From Deltaproteobacteria bacterium (GTDB lineage: Bacteria > Desulfobacterota > GWC2-55-46 > JADFVP01), in assembly GCA_029262515.1 (NCBI GenBank), contig JAJCZH010000011.1, positions 1 through 55,164 on the forward strand: 55,164 nt of DNA, read 5' to 3'. Positions within the stretch are counted from its first letter, which is position 1, and each line of letters begins with the position of its first letter. The notes beneath the pieces were generated by a model that was not told the DNA's origin, did no database searches, and saw only the letters and a list, made by a program, of their open reading frames with translations. Made by a program: the position numbers and the translations under genes. Below, piece by piece: positions 52,868-55,164 of the stretch.

Positions 52868-53093
52868 GGGCAGGCTGCGTGTTACACCTACGACTCCAAC
52901 AGCAACAGGGAGAGCTTCACCAATTCCTCAGGTACCGTTGCTGCTCTCAACAACGCCTAGGACCAGCTTGTGAGTTATGGTGACTATACTTATATCGGCA
53001 CCGATAACGGCGAGCGTGCCGCCCGAATAGTGTTCGGTGTTATATGTGAAAAGTGTGTAGCACAGGAAGTACTGCTGAATTTACGGTGAGCTT
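52868..53093 (+). pseudogene. Possible coding remnant with an in-frame stop
   Basis: One frame reads YTYDSNSNRESFTNSSGTVA..., meets TAG at 52958-52960, then continues DQLVSYGDYTYIGTDNGERAAR to a stop near 53093. The codon pattern looks coding, but there is no start or ribosome site and no recognised family. It is probably a decayed fragment. Confidence 0.3.
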
Positions 53094-53200
53094 GGAGCAG
53101 AAAGGTTACAAGTTGCGTAGTACGCCTACAAATACGCACATTACAGTAAGGTTCAGAATTAGCAATTTTCGAGAATAACCAGCACTGCAATAAATATTCT

Positions 53201-54118
53201 TTATCCTCCCCATCTCCATACAGCGATAACGAAGATAACGCAGAATACGAGCGTGAGGTTCATGTATGCGATAAAGTAAAAGGCCTTCTGTGCCGGTGTC
53301 TTCAATGCTTTTTTTGTAGAATCGTAAGAGCCAACGCATCTTGGCCCCTCTAACTTCTCTGCACCGTGAGGCGCTTTCGCAAGCGAACCAGTCTGGTCGC
53401 TACCGGCGGTGTGGAGCCTCATGTGCGAACCTTCTTTCCACAGCCTTGAATTGCTCACATCATAGACCTTCTCTTTGTATGCCACAAAGGCCTGCCTGCC
53501 TGCCTTGCCGTCAAAGGCCGCAAGTGTCACTGTATCAAAGACCCCGTCCATCGGTGGTGCTAAGTGTTTTTTTGCTCGCCTGAGTCTTGGCCCTATAACC
53601 GTTACGACTATCGTTGCGGAGGCAACCATCGTGATGTAGATTAGTATCTTCAATGAGAGGAGAACACCCCATCGAGTCTCGTACAGAATGCTTATGTTGT
53701 TGATCCTTGATATCGTAAGTAACACACCTGTTGCGCCCACTATAGCCATAGCTGACAGGCCCAAAACGACCTCTCCTTTCGGCAGTCCTTTGGAGGCATA
53801 ACCCGGCCTCAACAGGATATGAACGTACAAGATGGTGCCTAACCACATGAAGGCCGTAAGCATATGTAGATATCCAACAAATAATCTTACTGGTTTTTTT
53901 ATAGGTGTCAAAATTCTGTAGCCGATTTTTGTAGGGGGCCAGTCGTAGCCTGAAGCAGCGAAATCGAGTCCCGTTTCGTTAAGAGCACCACCCATATTAT
54001 GGCAAGAGGAGCAGTCCTGCCCGGTATTGACTGCATACTCAGGCCTTGCCTCCACCTGGGTTGAAAAAAAGAAGATCGCAAACGTTATAAATAAAAGCAG
54101 CAACAGCGAGTATCTCAT
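53201..54118 (-). CDS. Heme c / CopD-like membrane / cytochrome b5-like fusion protein
   Basis: About 305 residues from the ATG at 54118 (GTG 54136 is an alternative). A signal peptide covers about 1-23, then a c-type heme site CSSCH (about 35-39) in the periplasm. Four membrane helices of CopD type follow (about 78-190, including YLHMLTAFMWLGTILYVHIL), then a cytochrome b5-like heme domain (about 198-270) with FDGKAG, YDVSNSRLW and His residues in GSHMRLHTAG and APHG. A last helix closes the protein. The chain can pass electrons between two hemes across the membrane. The electron donor or acceptor is unknown. Confidence 0.82.
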   Translation of the reverse strand: MRYSLLLLLFITFAIFFFSTQVEARPEYAVNTGQDCSSCHNMGGALNETGLDFAASGYDWPPTKIGYRILTPIKKPVRLFVGYLHMLTAFMWLGTILYVHILLRPGYASKGLPKGEVVLGLSAMAIVGATGVLLTISRINNISILYETRWGVLLSLKILIYITMVASATIVVTVIGPRLRRAKKHLAPPMDGVFDTVTLAAFDGKAGRQAFVAYKEKVYDVSNSRLWKEGSHMRLHTAGSDQTGSLAKAPHGAEKLEGPRCVGSYDSTKKALKTPAQKAFYFIAYMNLTLVFCVIFVIAVWRWGG

Positions 54119-54918
54119 GGTAGTAAAGGCCCCCACCTACGAAATGATGTCACGATATACTTCTGGTCAACATTCGGCCTGTTAATCCTCAACAAACTTC
54201 TCAAGATATATTTTTTATCATTGGTATGAAGATAATTGAAATAGTTAGAGCAATGACGAGTCCAAATATAAAAGACTTTATCCAGGTAAAAGAGTACTTG
54301 CGAAAATCCGATGTTAATAAGAACCATGAAGAAGGACGTGAAAAGTGACATAAAGAGTACAATCTAGCTACTGAACACGAGATCGAAATGTTTGCGTTTG
54401 ATCATCATATTACGAATTACCCCAATTATTCCAATGGACTCTCAATTCATGATTACTGTCTACATAACAAGCAAGATGGTTGCAGGTCTTACAATATACC
54501 TTAAGACCAATGCCTTTGATTTTTTTAGAACTCTATGGGGTCTCTGACCAAGCGGGCTGGTCGGTGATAGTTCAGAGAGCTGTGTGTCTGTTATGATATT
54601 ACTCGCTATTCCAGCATGGCGTCAAGGCCGAAGCTGAATTGCAGATTGCCGAATAAAATTTTATCTCAATTCTAGGCATGTTGATGCGGACTTCAGGAAT
54701 TACTCTTGAATTTATATAAGCTTGTCAAAGGATAGGAGCAAACGTTCGGCTTTTCTCGGCTACACTGCTTGTTTAGTAGGAGTGAAAGTAATACGATAAA
54801 TCCAGGTAGGTCAGTAGTTGATGCTTTACTAGCTTAGTGATGCTCGATCTAATAAATCACAGGGAACGACTGGGGGTATCAAGAGAAGAGTTGTAACAAC
54901 CGGGCGCGTAGTTATTGC
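54119..54918. other. Long noncoding region before the antiporter gene
   Basis: About 800 nt without a convincing open frame, repeat or RNA. Composition is AT-rich. A remnant of transferred DNA is possible but not shown. Confidence 0.45.
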
Positions 54919-55043
54919 TTGAACTGTGGATGAAGTGTATTAATATAGTTATTGTAATGAGATCGCCCTGCGAAGCGAGCCTTTCGCTAAGGTAACAGAC
55001 GCAAAAAAAAACCCGGGGGACCGGAGGAAAAAGGAAGACCAGA
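54919..55043 (+). promoter_or_regulatory. Promoter and possibly structured leader of the antiporter gene
   Basis: TTGAAC (54919-54924), 16-nt spacer, TAATAT (54941-54946) place the transcript start near 54953. The 90-nt leader contains a hairpin (GCGAA...TTTCGC, about 54969-54987), GGTAACAG, a run of A and CCCGGGGGACCGGAGG next to the ribosome site. This compact, purine-rich layout near a cation transporter recalls metal- or nucleotide-sensing leaders, but I cannot assign a class. Confidence 0.45.
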
Positions 55044-55164
55044 GTGACAGAACATCTGCTCATAGGACTTGCCGGAATAATTGTAATGGGCATCTCGGCG
55101 CAATGGCTGGCTTGGAGAATCAAGATACCCTCCATACTACTGCTCCTTATCTTCGGCATCTTCG
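55044..55164 (+). CDS. Cation:proton antiporter, N-terminus only
   Basis: The first 40 codons of a gene cut by the right edge, starting at GTG 55044 with AGGAAG 7 nt upstream. LIGLAGIIVMGISAQWLAWR followed by IPSILLLLIFGIF is the first helix pair of the CPA1/NhaP-type antiporter family. Such proteins exchange Na+ or K+ for protons and help set pH and osmotic balance. The full domain set (for example TrkA-like tails) lies outside the window. Confidence 0.75.
   Translation, partial: MTEHLLIGLAGIIVMGISAQWLAWRIKIPSILLLLIFGIF

Overview
The window comes from a Gram-negative bacterium of roughly balanced GC content. Outer-membrane lipid transport (Mla) genes, periplasmic c-type cytochromes, a PEP-CTERM protein, type IV pilus/type II secretion parts and dense two-component and c-di-GMP signalling suggest a Desulfobacterota- or Nitrospirota-like organism. 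This placement is inferred from gene content, not from a marker phylogeny. Starts are often GTG or TTG, and A/T-rich promoters and strong intrinsic terminators are easy to see.

Layout. 1-486: start of an exported, possibly cytochrome-like gene behind a 277-nt structured leader. 1064-5768: lytic transglycosylase, DUF502 protein, and a minus-strand pseudopilin/HD-GYP pair. 6218-11814: hrcA-grpE-dnaJ (dnaK is absent), a periplasmic-binding/TPR protein and moaC. 12065-20559: dksA, galT, a histidine kinase, a response regulator, tRNA-Ala(CGC), a diguanylate cyclase and a hybrid kinase. 20630-26780: an mla operon (F-E-D-STAS-A-C) flanked by an RsbW-like kinase and an RsbU-like phosphatase. 26921-29746: an ABC-2 exporter followed by gene remnants and an intact PEP-CTERM gene with a sigma-54 promoter. 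29885-34741: a PilB/GspE-like ATPase carrying zinc ribbons, small unknown genes and a TetR regulator. 35143-36157: paired Fur-like boxes, a short terminated leader or sRNA, and an FTR1 iron permease. 36332-40759: lipoprotein, PilZ, TfoX-like and PhoD-like genes and a frameshifted membrane gene. 41105-47930: two paralogous hybrid kinases, an acyltransferase broken by a 19-bp duplication, and a TPR glycosyltransferase-like protein. 48368-54118: a membrane-anchored sigma-54 activator, a small cytochrome c, an AI-2E-family transporter and a heme c/CopD/cytochrome b5-like fusion. 54919-55164: a leader and the start of a cation:proton antiporter.

How it fits together. Much of the window is regulation. 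At least three proteins make, break or read c-di-GMP (GGDEF, HD-GYP, PilZ), and four histidine kinases and two sigma-54 links are present. Several loci carry long leaders with terminator hairpins. The most system-like arrangement is the mla operon enclosed by the three parts of a partner-switching module. Several loci also show recent decay or slippage: the 19-bp duplication, two compensating frameshifts, truncated tails and a G11 tract in dnaJ.
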